This document shows positions 1 through 9,900 of a stretch of 64,000 nucleotides of DNA, piece after piece. Made by a program: the position numbers and the translations under genes. This DNA comes from a virus: IMG/VR virus record IMGVR_UViG_3300008107_000046, positions 1 to 64,000 of that record; one strand, 5' to 3'. Under the pieces are notes generated by a model that worked only from the letters and a program-made list of their open reading frames with translations, ran no database searches and was not told the DNA's origin. The stretch's first letter is position 1. Every line of letters starts with the position of its first letter.

Positions 1-584
1 CCTGGTACAAAGGTATAACCAGTTCCAACTTCATTGATAGTTACTGATAATATTTGAGTATTTGAAACAACTGGAGTTGCAGTTGCATTTTTTCCTGGTA
101 TTGGTTTTGGTAATACTACGTTAGTATTTGGTTCAACCAAATATTGAGGTGCATTATAGAAAGTTTCATCGACAATTAAATTTGGTTGAACAATAGTAAT
201 TCCATCAGTTGATTTGTATTCTGTGGTTTCATAATGATGAATACCATTATATAAAGTATCATATGATCCATATTTTGATAGTAAATATTTGTCTAATTCA
301 TCTTGAGTTTTTGGCCATTCATCATATACATTCATAATGTTATTTGACATTAAAACAACCCAATCTAAATTTTCATCTCCATAGATTTCATATGCAACAT
401 TATCTGGTCTTTCATTACCAACAACACTATATTGTTGGAAGTAAGAAAGGTTATTAAAAATATCTTCTCTTACTTTTGATCTCATGAATAAATTTTTAAC
501 TTCAATATAATCGTTTGCTGAACGATTATCTTTTAGTCTACTTACGTATTCTAAATTTGGAACCTTTGAGAAGTAATTTGACAT
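1..584 (-). CDS. 53: Baseplate wedge protein gp53 homologue (partial, 3' end outside window)
   Basis: The minus-strand reading frame is open from an ATG at 584 to the window edge (194 codons). The protein begins MSNYFSKVPNLEY and contains the gp53-family segment YEIYGDENLDWVVLMSNN followed by a YDEWP motif. In T4, gp53 is a wedge subunit that joins wedges around the hub during baseplate assembly. It lies 2 nt downstream of the gp48 homologue on the same strand, so the two are probably co-transcribed. T4 gp53 is about 196 aa, and this copy is longer because the frame is still open at the edge. Family assignment is from recalled motifs and context. Confidence 0.85.
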   Translation of the reverse strand, partial: MSNYFSKVPNLEYVSRLKDNRSANDYIEVKNLFMRSKVREDIFNNLSYFQQYSVVGNERPDNVAYEIYGDENLDWVVLMSNNIMNVYDEWPKTQDELDKYLLSKYGSYDTLYNGIHHYETTEYKSTDGITIVQPNLIVDETFYNAPQYLVEPNTNVVLPKPIPGKNATATPVVSNTQILSVTINEVGTGYTFVP

Positions 585-586
585 TT

Positions 587-1930
587 TTAGTAACCTATTT
601 CTTGTGTATTTGATCCATACTCATCTTCATAAACTGGTTCTAGTTCCATAAATTGCATTTGCAATCCATAAGAAACCATTGTTCCATCTTCATCAAACGC
701 CATATAAGAACCTTCTGGTGTATAGTCAACATTAAATGTTTGTAAAGCACACTTTTTAATTTTATTTAATCCTGGATGACTATCACTATCTTTAAAAATA
801 TAATTTATTTCAAAAACATGTGGTGCTTTTAAAAATAGATTTTTCTCACTCCTTTGAACTGCCATTCCCTGTTTAAAAAATCTAATAATTTTTTTTATTT
901 CATCTGCTTCAGATTTATTTCTGGCACTTAATTTAAATGCAAAATTAAAAGGTCTTAATGCTGGACCTTCAAAAAGTAATTCTAAATTTGGATTTACTAC
1001 AGCACCAAATAACCTTGATTGTATATTTGTAGCACCTGTTCCTTGCTCTGCAAAATATGATGCAATTATTGTTTTAACTGAATCGTTTACTTGTTGATTT
1101 TGTGTTACTCCTTGCGCTGCAGTAAATGCTGCAGTAAATGCCTCTTCAACACCACCTTGAATGCCAGACATCATTATACCAGTACCAACTAATTGACCAG
1201 CATTCATTACATTTTCATTCCACTTTACTGAATTACTGTCTGATATTTGTGATTGTATTGGTAATTTTACTGATCCCAAACTATTACCAAATGATCTATC
1301 TGAAAATTCTATTCCCGATTGTGCTATTCCTCTATTTCCATATTCCATTATTGTGAATTTTATCCAATCATGTTCTTCTCTACCAACATCTTTAGGATAA
1401 ATTAAATTTCCATAATCATTTCTTTTTCCAGATTTTCCAGTGACATTAAATGAATTTACTTGTTGTGTTGTTAATCCACTAAAAGGTGTAGAAGTACTAC
1501 TTCCAGTTCCATCTCCAGTATTCGTATTATTTGAATCGCCACCAGACGTTCCTGTTGGTTGTGCTGGTGCTTGATTACCAACCCAAGTAGTATAAGGTTG
1601 AAATGAATTTGAACTTACAAAAGATTGTTTTTGGTCAGTAGGTAATTTATTGAGTATTGCTGTTGTATTTTGTGTAAATACGTTTGAATTCTGATTTAAA
1701 AATGCTCCTATGGGCGTATTATCTGTACCTACAGTTGTATTTGCGTCTAACGGTGTCCAAGAATTTGTAGTAGCACTCCAGTTTGCAACAACGTTTCCGT
1801 TTTGATCTACAATATTTGGTGCCGAGTTTGGATTTTGTGGATTTATTTGTATACCAAATCTTCCCGTTGTAGTTCCAGTTTGAACTGGAAACAGTGTTGT
1901 TTGGCTTGTAGGTGTATTTTGTATGGGCAC
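587..1930 (-). CDS. 48: Baseplate tail-tube cap gp48 homologue
   Basis: A 447-aa protein. In T4, gp48 caps the baseplate hub and connects it to the tail tube. Residues 1-155 are low-complexity and rich in Thr, Gly, Pro and Gln. The conserved part begins near DWIKFTIMEYG (about residue 185), and a highly characteristic block (GPALRPFNFAFKLSARN, then IIRFFKQGMAVQRS) lies near residues 320-360. It is longer than T4 gp48 (364 aa) because of the low-complexity N terminus. It sits between the 118-aa gene and gp53 in a minus-strand operon led by the late promoter at 2797-2804. Confidence 0.87.
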   Translation of the reverse strand: MPIQNTPTSQTTLFPVQTGTTTGRFGIQINPQNPNSAPNIVDQNGNVVANWSATTNSWTPLDANTTVGTDNTPIGAFLNQNSNVFTQNTTAILNKLPTDQKQSFVSSNSFQPYTTWVGNQAPAQPTGTSGGDSNNTNTGDGTGSSTSTPFSGLTTQQVNSFNVTGKSGKRNDYGNLIYPKDVGREEHDWIKFTIMEYGNRGIAQSGIEFSDRSFGNSLGSVKLPIQSQISDSNSVKWNENVMNAGQLVGTGIMMSGIQGGVEEAFTAAFTAAQGVTQNQQVNDSVKTIIASYFAEQGTGATNIQSRLFGAVVNPNLELLFEGPALRPFNFAFKLSARNKSEADEIKKIIRFFKQGMAVQRSEKNLFLKAPHVFEINYIFKDSDSHPGLNKIKKCALQTFNVDYTPEGSYMAFDEDGTMVSYGLQMQFMELEPVYEDEYGSNTQEIGY

Positions 1931-1963
1931 TATTAATCTTCCGTTTTGAAGAAGAGCTTGTAT

Positions 1964-2320
1964 TTATTTAGTAATAAATTTGGCGTATTGGATATTTTGT
2001 AAATCGCTTAATTCATTGTTTCTAACATGATGTAATTGACCAACTACTTCTATCCAGGTGTAGTTTTTTGGTTCTCTCCAGTGATAGTTATATCCTTTAA
2101 ATCCCCATCTTTGAACTTCTAAACATGTTATTAATGGGTGTTGATCATATGTTATACCTGGAGTTTTTGGTATATAAACAAATGTATAATGTTTTCCTGG
2201 TATAGGTATTAAGTCAATATCTTTTAATGCATCCATAATAAAAATCATTAGATCTTCTGGATCTGTTACTCTTTTTATTTTTGACTGTAATAATTTAATC
2301 CTGTTTATTTCTCTTGCCAT
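1964..2320 (-). CDS. Conserved hypothetical protein in the gp4-gp48 operon
   Basis: A 118-aa protein. Its start ATG overlaps the stop codon of the upstream gp4 homologue by one base, so the two are translationally coupled. The N terminus is helical and basic. The centre holds GKHYTFVYIPKTPG, then YDQHPLITCLEVQRWGFKG and YHWREP, a pattern I associate with a small family found beside tail genes in marine myoviruses. I cannot assign a biochemical role. Its place in a late, virion-assembly operon suggests assembly or structure (inference). No catalytic motif or membrane segment is visible. Confidence 0.72.
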   Translation of the reverse strand: MAREINRIKLLQSKIKRVTDPEDLMIFIMDALKDIDLIPIPGKHYTFVYIPKTPGITYDQHPLITCLEVQRWGFKGYNYHWREPKNYTWIEVVGQLHHVRNNELSDLQNIQYAKFITK

Positions 2321-2763
2321 TATTTGATACCTAGATCGTCTTCTGTAATGATTTTAAATTCTAGCAATCTATCTTCACACCATTCTTTCGCCGCTTTCCA
2401 CTTTGCCTTATTTACTTCATAAGTCTTTGCTTCATAGATAAAATTTTTTGTTACCCTTGATTTTTTTACTGGTGGTAAAGTTTGTCTTTTTGGTTTTACT
2501 TCTATTACATAAGTTTTTATTGATCCAGATCTATCTTTCATTTTTACGATAAAATCTGGGTAATACTTATGAACTCTTTTATCAATAGGAGACACATATG
2601 GTATGAAAAATTCCTCACTTGCCCATTCAAGAATACTATCATTTAAATCACACCACCTACAGAATTTTCTTTCCCAACTACTTCTACAAATTATATTATT
2701 AGGATTACCTTTATATTTCTCTGGATTTTCTGGTTTATATTTACTTTTTATACTTTCTCCCAT
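2320..2763 (-). CDS. 4: Head completion nuclease gp4 homologue (TnsA-like)
   Basis: A 147-aa protein. The T4 gp4 (50/65) family are head-completion proteins with a TnsA-like endonuclease fold, needed before heads join tails. Visible motifs are CRSSWERKFCRWCD (residues 26-39), YYPDFIVKMKD (the D of a nuclease core) and YVIEVKPKRQ (an E-x-K active-site pair), the usual arrangement of PD-(D/E)xK enzymes. It is the first gene of the minus-strand operon, starting 34 nt downstream of a perfect T4-type late promoter. The divergent tube-initiator gene begins 43 nt away on the plus strand. Confidence 0.88.
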   Translation of the reverse strand: MGESIKSKYKPENPEKYKGNPNNIICRSSWERKFCRWCDLNDSILEWASEEFFIPYVSPIDKRVHKYYPDFIVKMKDRSGSIKTYVIEVKPKRQTLPPVKKSRVTKNFIYEAKTYEVNKAKWKAAKEWCEDRLLEFKIITEDDLGIK

Positions 2764-2796
2764 TTATCTTGACTACATATAATATAACAGTAGTTT

Positions 2797-2804
2797 TATT
2801 TATA
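2797..2804 (-). promoter_or_regulatory. T4-type late promoter box (TATAAATA, minus strand)
   Basis: The plus strand reads TATTTATA, so the minus strand carries a perfect TATAAATA late box. It lies 34 nt upstream of the gp4 start at 2763. In T4-like phages this element is read by RNA polymerase with the gp55 late sigma factor. It would drive gp4, the 118-aa gene, gp48 and gp53. Confidence 0.75.
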
Positions 2805-2805
2805 G

Positions 2806-3603
2806 ATGGCTGCTCCAAAGACGGTTGCCCAATTAAAATCTAGTATTTTAAGACCAGCATTAACATCTCACTACTCCGTATTAATTACTGGTGTGCCTTC
2901 GACTGCTCAGACTTTTATAAGTCAAAATGCTCAAATATCAAGCACACCTGTAGAATATCTTGAATTGTCTTGCTGTGAGGCATCATTACCTGGATCATCT
3001 TTAGCAACACTGGATATTATGAATGATCATACAGGTGTTAATGAAAAACATGCTTATAGAAGATTATATGATGACAGAGCAGACTTTACATTTTATGTTG
3101 ATCATGATTATGTTCCAATAAGATTTTTTGAAGCATGGATGAGATATATTACTACTGAGCAAAGATCCAAAGGAATTGCTAATAGAACATTTACTTCAAG
3201 ACCAACTTGGGTAGATAATTATGCTACCGATCAAATAACCATTGAAAAATTTGAGCGCGATTATAATTCTAGTTTAACATATAAATTTATTAAGGCATTT
3301 CCTGTAAGTATAAATTCTATTCCCGTATCTTACGAATCATCTAATTTATTAAAAGTTACTGTTTCATTTGTTTATAGTAGATATTATATTGATAACTTTA
3401 CTGGAGCACCAGCACAACCTAGCATACAGCAACCAGCACCAGTTTCTCAACAACCAATAACTACAAATACACCATTTACTACTCAAAGAATATTAAGTGA
3501 TGAATATTATAATAATTTTGGACAAAACTCTCAGAACGCCACTAACTTCTCAGATTTTACTAACGGCACTGTAGGTGGTCCATTTGGTCAAGCAGTTGCA
3601 TAA
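2806..3603 (+). CDS. 54: Tail-tube-family protein, probably baseplate tube initiator gp54
   Basis: A 265-aa protein with the T4 gp19 tail-tube fold signature. SLATLDIMNDHTGVNEKHAY and FTFYVDHDYVPIRFFEAWM (residues about 65-120) match the strand-rich core shared by gp19 and gp54. It is longer than a tube protein (163 aa in T4), with a Gln/Pro-rich tail after residue 205. Its position beside gp48, gp26 and gp51 homologues favours gp54, which starts tube polymerisation on the baseplate. An alternative is another gp19 paralogue. A TATAATATA stretch at 2778-2786, about 20 nt upstream, may act as its late box. Confidence 0.75.
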   Translation: MAAPKTVAQLKSSILRPALTSHYSVLITGVPSTAQTFISQNAQISSTPVEYLELSCCEASLPGSSLATLDIMNDHTGVNEKHAYRRLYDDRADFTFYVDHDYVPIRFFEAWMRYITTEQRSKGIANRTFTSRPTWVDNYATDQITIEKFERDYNSSLTYKFIKAFPVSINSIPVSYESSNLLKVTVSFVYSRYYIDNFTGAPAQPSIQQPAPVSQQPITTNTPFTTQRILSDEYYNNFGQNSQNATNFSDFTNGTVGGPFGQAVA

Positions 3604-3609
3604 TAAATA
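3601..3609 (+). promoter_or_regulatory. Late promoter-like box (TAATAAATA)
   Basis: An ATAAATA core lies 28 nt upstream of the gp26 start at 3638. It has the same sequence and spacing as boxes upstream of 16763, 17996, 21567, 41345 and 52122, and resembles the T4 late consensus TATAAATA. Confidence 0.5.
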
Positions 3610-3637
3610 AAACGACATCTGATTTGTATAGCAGATT

Positions 3638-4357
3638 ATGCCTTTACCAAAAATATCCACACCAACTTATGAGTTGGAACTACCATCTACTGGACAACCT
3701 ATTGAGTATAGACCATTTCTTGTTCGTGAAGAAAAACTCTTAGTAATTGCATTGGAAACTGAAGATTCAAAGCAAATAACCAATGCGATAAAAAATGTAA
3801 TTAAAAATTGTATTTTAACTAAGAATATAAAAGTAGAAACTTTACCTACCTTCGATATTGAATATTTGTTTTTAAATATTCGCGGTAAATCAGTTGGTGA
3901 GGAAGTTGATGTTAATATTATTTGTCCAGATGATGAAGAAACCACTGTACAAGTAAAGATTAATATTGATGATATTCAAGTTCAAAAAAATCCAGAGCAT
4001 AGCAAGCAAATTAAAATTGATGATAGTCTTGCAATTGAAATGAAATATCCATCATTAGATCAATTTATCAAAAGTAATTTTGATTTTACAAATGATAATA
4101 ATATGGAACAATCTTTTGATCTTGTTGCATCATGTGTTGAAAAAATTTATACAGAAGAAGAAATTTGGACTTCATCTGATGTAACTAAAAAGGAGATTGT
4201 TGATTTCCTTGAGCAAATGAATTCTGCTCAATTTAAAAAAATTGAAAAGTTTTTTGAAACAATGCCAAAACTTTCTCATGAAATTAAAGTGAAAAACCCA
4301 AATACGAAAGTTGAAAGCACTGTAGTTCTGGAGGGATTATCCAGTTTTTTCGTATAG
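3638..4357 (+). CDS. 26: Baseplate hub assembly protein gp26 homologue
   Basis: A 239-aa protein of the T4 baseplate gp26 family. In T4 it takes part in hub assembly. The N terminus has the family pattern LPKISTPTYELELPSTGQPI followed by YRPFLVREEKLL, then a central acidic strand-rich domain and a helical C terminus. T4 gp26 is 208 aa. The next gene, a gp51-type protein, begins a few bases after its stop, matching the usual hub-gene clustering. It is preceded by an ATAAATA late box. Confidence 0.85.
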   Translation: MPLPKISTPTYELELPSTGQPIEYRPFLVREEKLLVIALETEDSKQITNAIKNVIKNCILTKNIKVETLPTFDIEYLFLNIRGKSVGEEVDVNIICPDDEETTVQVKINIDDIQVQKNPEHSKQIKIDDSLAIEMKYPSLDQFIKSNFDFTNDNNMEQSFDLVASCVEKIYTEEEIWTSSDVTKKEIVDFLEQMNSAQFKKIEKFFETMPKLSHEIKVKNPNTKVESTVVLEGLSSFFV

Positions 4358-4368
4358 CATTGGTCCAC

Positions 4369-4542
4369 ATGGACCTTGAAAATTATTTTAAGTTGAACTT
4401 CGCCTTGATGCAGTATCATAAATACTCATTAACGGAGATTGAAAATATGTTGCCGTGGGAAAGAGACATTTATGTTGCTTTACTACAAGCGCATTTAGAG
4501 GAAGAAAAACTTAAACAGCAGCAACAAAATGGCATCAAATAA
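4369..4542 (+). CDS. 51: Small hub-assembly protein, gp51-like
   Basis: A 57-aa protein if started at the ATG at 4369; a TTG three codons upstream is possible but less likely. It contains KLNFALMQYHKYSLTEIENM and LPWERDIYV, a pattern seen in small tail or hub assembly chaperones coded right after gp26 in marine T4-like phages, where it is usually called gp51 (hub assembly catalyst). T4 gp51 itself is far longer (about 249 aa), so the gene symbol rests mainly on position. It overlaps the next gene by 14 nt, indicating coupled translation. Confidence 0.6.
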   Translation: MDLENYFKLNFALMQYHKYSLTEIENMLPWERDIYVALLQAHLEEEKLKQQQQNGIK

Positions 4543-6988
4543 ACCAAAGTTTATCGATAAATTTTGGCCAGTATCTACAATAGTATCAAGTAGAACTGGA
4601 CAATATAAAAGAATACTTGCTCAACGAATGGAGAGGAACAAGTATTTAATCGAGAATACTTATGGTGTAAAGGCAGATAGAGTTGTAGATACATTCATCA
4701 AAGCATATTTGGCGTCGGATAAAGATTATCCTGCGCCAATTGAAATTGTTCAAAATCCAAGGTCAGAAAAAGATTTCGATTTATATAATCAATACATTAT
4801 ATTTTTGTGGGAATATTATGTAAGAGATAAGAGTAAGAAACCAAAACCAGGTAGAGAAAAACCACCGCCAAATATACCCAATAATCAACAACCTCCAGGT
4901 GATCCTGGGTCATTGACTTTATATGAAGGGAAGAAAGAAGAAGATTTAGTTGATGAAGAAGTTGATGAAAGAATTTTAAAACTTCTTGGATTGCAAGATG
5001 TTTTTGATATTGATTATGGAACTTATCTTACTCTACTAAAAGAGAAGATGATTTCTGCAAGGATGTCATCTACAAGTATTCCTACGGAAGAAATAGAATT
5101 AATAACTAATGAATATAAAAGAGTAAAGGGTAAGGTTGGTAGATTTAAAATAAAAGGTAAGAAAATAAATGCTGATAATATAAAGGCATCTGGTCCAATA
5201 AGAATAACTAAAGATCAATTTTTTCTTGCTGGAAAGGTATCAGTTCCAAATGTTAAATCTGAAGATCAAAAACCGACAGCAGAAACATCTGATTTAAAAA
5301 AAGATATACAAGTAATTAGATCTAGTCTTGAAAATATTGCATCTTTATTAACGGGTCAGAATAAATTATTACAAAAATCATTTGAAACTCAAAGACTACA
5401 AAGAGAAAATAAAAGAAGATCTGATAAGGAAGACAAACTAGAAACTGTAAAAGGTGCATTAAAAAATGTCGCACAAAAAGTATTAGCACCATTTCAAAGT
5501 ATATTGGATAAAATTATTAACTTTATTGTTAATATGCTTCTTGGGAGATTTTTTGTTAAGTTGATGGATTGGCTTGCTAATCCAGAAAATTTTGCTAAAG
5601 TTAAAAATATTTTTAGATTTTTAAAGGATTGGTGGCCTGCTCTTCTAGGTGCATATCTACTTTTTGGTAATGGGTTGGGTAGATTTGTTGTAAAGATCAC
5701 TGCATCTTTAATAAAATATGGATTTAAATTAACTAAAAAAGTATTACCTCAATTATTAAAATTTCTTAAAAGTCCCATTGGAATGGGATTGGGGTTATTT
5801 ACTGCTGGTGCGACAGTACCAATGCTTTTCCCACAAACTGTCAATGCCCAAGAGACTGCAATATCATCTTCTCCTGGAACTAATGAGGATAAGATTGGTA
5901 AACTGAAGCAACAGAAAGAAAATTTAAATTGGTTAGATAAACTTCAGGGGAAAGGATCTGAAATTGATGAGCAAATTCATTTCTTAGAAACTGGAAAAAC
6001 CAAGGCATATACTGGCGGTGGTTTAATTACAAACTCAAAATATAATAGTGGATTATATACACAACCAATAAAAATTAGTGATATTGGATTTGATGGTGGT
6101 GGATCAATACAAAATGATACTGGTGTAAAAGTATCTGGTGCTGGAAAGGATACTCAGTTAATTGCTGCTCAACCAGGTGAAATTGTAATTAATAAACCAA
6201 CAGTAGATGCTTTAGGTAAAAACTTTTTCTTATCTTTGAATTCTAAGTTTGGTGGATCTGGTGCCAATATACCAAAAATGTATAATGATATTCAACTTGC
6301 CGCTAAGGGTGGTCTTGTTGGTGGGTATTCTGGAGATAAAAAAGATAGTCCACCATCAGATGGAAAGAGAAAACCAACTAGTAAAGTTGCTGCAAAGTTA
6401 GCACCTTTCTCTATGAAAGATACATTCATGAATTTATCTCCGTTGAATATTGATAAAAGAACTACTATTTTTAATCAAGATTATACTAAAGATAAATCAA
6501 AATCAAAACCAAAGAATAAACAATTAACACCAATGCAACAATGGGCAAAGAATTTCCCAGAACTTGCTAAAAAAGTTAAACCAGGACAATCTGGATATGA
6601 TGAAATACAAGCAGTAATTAATCCAAAAATTGATATGTCTAATGTATTTTCTACATCATTTACTCCTTTGTTTAATAACATTATTGAAAATACTTTCAAT
6701 AATACTGTTAATGGTTTAAATTTTGGTGATCATCAAAACATTAATATTGAAGGTCCCAAAAAACCTAATTTTATACCTGCTAAACAAAATGTTTATATTC
6801 CTCCATCACCATCAGTTAATAATGCTCCTAATATAATTGCACTTCCACCGATTAGAAAAAATCAAACTTCTAATACTTCTGGTTCTAATAAAAGTATGGG
6901 AAAAGATATACCACAGTTTCCAGCGTTTCAAGATACCGCTACTAGAAAAAACAACCTACAAATTTATGGAATAATAGGGGTAGGTTAG
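4529..6988 (+). CDS. Large virion protein, tape-measure-like (first of a pair)
   Basis: An 819-aa protein. Residues 1-120 are basic and helical. A Lys/Glu coiled coil runs from about 255 to 310, including the stretch ENKRRSDKEDKLE. Two hydrophobic segments follow (about 327-346 and 365-385), typical of tape-measure proteins. The C-terminal half is Gly/Asn-rich and carries the AAQPGEIVINKPTVDALG motif common in tape-measure and hub proteins. The coiled coil and first hydrophobic segment are clearly related to the next gene, so the two are diverged paralogues. In T4 the equivalent hub/tape role is played by gp29 and gp28, but I cannot assign one-to-one orthology. Confidence 0.7.
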   Translation: MASNKPKFIDKFWPVSTIVSSRTGQYKRILAQRMERNKYLIENTYGVKADRVVDTFIKAYLASDKDYPAPIEIVQNPRSEKDFDLYNQYIIFLWEYYVRDKSKKPKPGREKPPPNIPNNQQPPGDPGSLTLYEGKKEEDLVDEEVDERILKLLGLQDVFDIDYGTYLTLLKEKMISARMSSTSIPTEEIELITNEYKRVKGKVGRFKIKGKKINADNIKASGPIRITKDQFFLAGKVSVPNVKSEDQKPTAETSDLKKDIQVIRSSLENIASLLTGQNKLLQKSFETQRLQRENKRRSDKEDKLETVKGALKNVAQKVLAPFQSILDKIINFIVNMLLGRFFVKLMDWLANPENFAKVKNIFRFLKDWWPALLGAYLLFGNGLGRFVVKITASLIKYGFKLTKKVLPQLLKFLKSPIGMGLGLFTAGATVPMLFPQTVNAQETAISSSPGTNEDKIGKLKQQKENLNWLDKLQGKGSEIDEQIHFLETGKTKAYTGGGLITNSKYNSGLYTQPIKISDIGFDGGGSIQNDTGVKVSGAGKDTQLIAAQPGEIVINKPTVDALGKNFFLSLNSKFGGSGANIPKMYNDIQLAAKGGLVGGYSGDKKDSPPSDGKRKPTSKVAAKLAPFSMKDTFMNLSPLNIDKRTTIFNQDYTKDKSKSKPKNKQLTPMQQWAKNFPELAKKVKPGQSGYDEIQAVINPKIDMSNVFSTSFTPLFNNIIENTFNNTVNGLNFGDHQNINIEGPKKPNFIPAKQNVYIPPSPSVNNAPNIIALPPIRKNQTSNTSGSNKSMGKDIPQFPAFQDTATRKNNLQIYGIIGVG

Positions 6989-6989
6989 T

Positions 6990-9900
6990 ATGAACTTAGA
7001 TTCTAAAAAACTTCTTCCACCATCAAAAAAAAGTGAAAGTCAGAAGATAAATGCTGATAAATTTTTAGTACCAGTAAAAAATATACAATATAAAAATATT
7101 GTAAAATTATCTGAGACTAAAGAAGATCAACCAAAAGTTGAAAAGTTTGGTTTAAAAGATGAAATTCTTTCTATAAAAGAATCAATTCTTTCTATTGAAA
7201 AATCTATAGCAAAGTCATTAGATCTACAAAAAGAAAAAATACTAAAGGATAAATTAGATCGAGAAAATAAAAGAAGACAAGATAAAGAAGAGAAATTAGA
7301 ACAAAAAAAGGACTACGGTTTTGGTAAAATAATAAAGAATATTCCTAAACCAAAATTAAGTTTTATTGATTGGATTAAGCGATTTGTTTTAAATATGTTC
7401 CTTGGTTATTTTGCCGTTAGGGTGATTGATTATCTGCCAACTATAATATCAATAGCAAGTAAAATAACTCCAGCAATAAACTTTATTGGTTGGATGGGTA
7501 AAAATTTGTTGAAAGGGTTGATTGATTTTATTGATTGGGGTTATAAAGCATATGATGCAACTCGTGGATTTATAAAACAAGTCGCTGGTGATGGAGCACA
7601 AAAACAATTTGATAGTTTCTCTAAAAATTTAAATGATGTTTTAAATTATACAATAGTTACTGCTCTTGGTATTGCCGCTCTTGCTGATAAAGTTAGGGAT
7701 AAAAATCCAAACAATAAAACAAATAAAAAAGGTCAACCCAGAGATCCTCGTACAAATAGACCAGTACCGACAGATAAAAAGGGAAATTATTCTTTCCATA
7801 GAAGTGGTGGTGCTTATAATAGAGAAGTATTCAGAAAAACTGATTGGTCATATAAGCAATATGACGCGAATGAAAATCAAATAATGAGGAGATACGCCAG
7901 AAAATATGGGCGTGATGCTGCAGTTGATAAGTTTGGTAAGGAAAGTGTAAAGGATATTGGTGGAAAGTATGGAAGATCTAAGTTAACTAATGCTGCAAGA
8001 GCAGGTGCTGTTAAATTAGTTGGAAAGTCTGGAGCAAAGACTGTTTTAAAATTTACTAGACCTCTTCTAAAAAGACTTCCTCTTATTGGAGCACTTATTG
8101 ATTTTGGACTTTCTGTTGCTTTAGGTGAACCATTAGGTAGAGCAGCATTCTCTGCTATTGGTGCTGCTCTTTTAGGTACAATCGGTGCTGGATTTGGTGG
8201 TCCTATTGGAGCAGTTCTTGGTGGACTAGCTGGTAATTGGGCAGGTACAAAATTGTATGATATTTTATTTAATGGGAAGAAAGAACAGGGTAATAAAAAG
8301 GTTAAAGGTAAAGCATCTGGTGGACAGGTCACTTCTAGAGGTGGTACAACTGTAGGTGGATCTATTGGAAGAACACAAAAAGTAATTAGAAGAGTACCAA
8401 AACCACCTAAATTACAAGCACCAGAATCTATTCCAGGAAAAAATATTGGCGGTGAAAAGGTAATAGATAAAGTTTTTCCAAAAGAAACTTCACCAGAACA
8501 TATTAGTCCTCTTAGATCTTTAAAAACTTCTTCAAGTATATTGAAAGGATCTGGGTCTACATTATTAAGTCAAACAATGGCAGTTGGTGTTGATCTTGCT
8601 ATGGGGCAAAAACCAACAAAAGAATTTTATAGTAAATATGGAAAAGCGTTTGGGTCTTTTGTTCAGGAAATGGTTAATACTAATATGGAAATGACCACCC
8701 AAGAAACAGCAAGATCAATACTTGCTATGGCAAACGGTGGAACAGTTCCATATAATATTCCATCTAGGGGACCAAATTTTGGTGAAAAGGTTGGGGAGAT
8801 GGTGGCAACTGCATTTGCCAACACTGTTGAAAAACAATCGTCATTAATATTAAATGCATTGAAAATAGAATCGAATAAAAAATCATATACTGGTATTACT
8901 GAAAGTGATCCTACATTGGAAGGTGATGATGAAGGTGGTGAAGGTGGTATGACTAAAGGTACGTGGGGACCACTTTTAGATTTAATTGCTGGTAAAGAAT
9001 CTGGTGGAAATTATGAGGCAATGTATCCAAGCACTACTTTAAAAGGTGCCACTAAAATGACAATCGCTGAAGTTGCCAGAAGAGCAACTGGTGCTGTAGG
9101 AAAATATCAACAACTTCCACAATACCTTGTCAATCGAGCAAAGGCGGCAGGTCTTAATCCAGATAAAGATCTGTATAGTCCAGAAAATCAAGAAAAGATT
9201 ATTATTAATGTTAATATCAAAGGAAGAGGTGGTGAAAGATGGTTAAAGGGTGAAATAAGTGATGAAGAATTTATGCAAGGATTATCACAAGAATTTGCAT
9301 CTTTACCTAATGCTCAAGGTAAGTTTTATTATCCTGGGCAAAGTAGTGCAATGACCCCTGCAAAGGTAAAAGCAGCATTATCTAAAGTTAAGAAAGGTGG
9401 TTATTCTCAAGCAGAACTTGCTAAAGGTGGTAAAGATCCTTCGATTGGATTGGGTAAAGGATATGGTTCTGCTGGAGGAAAAATTGCTGGTGAATTGGGT
9501 AGGTATCTTAATAAAGCATTAGTTCCTGGAAAAGATTTCCTTAGAGTTACAGAACATCCTGAACATGGTGGAGTTAGAGGTAGACATGCAAGAAATTCTT
9601 ATCACTACGATGGTAGAGCAGTTGATATTGGTGCGTGGGATTGGGAACAACCAAAAATATTAAGAGCGATTGCAGACTTTAATAAGAAGCGTGGTGTAAA
9701 ACCAGTTGAATTATTACATGCAAAAAATGAACCTTCTGGACATAGCGACCACGTTCACGTCGCATATAAACATGGTGGATTAGTAACAAAACCAACACAT
9801 GCTTTAATTGGTGAAACTAAAAAACCAGAAATGGTATTGGATCCAGATACAACTGGGACAATGAATAAAGAATATCCTGGTATGTTGGCAAAGTTAAATG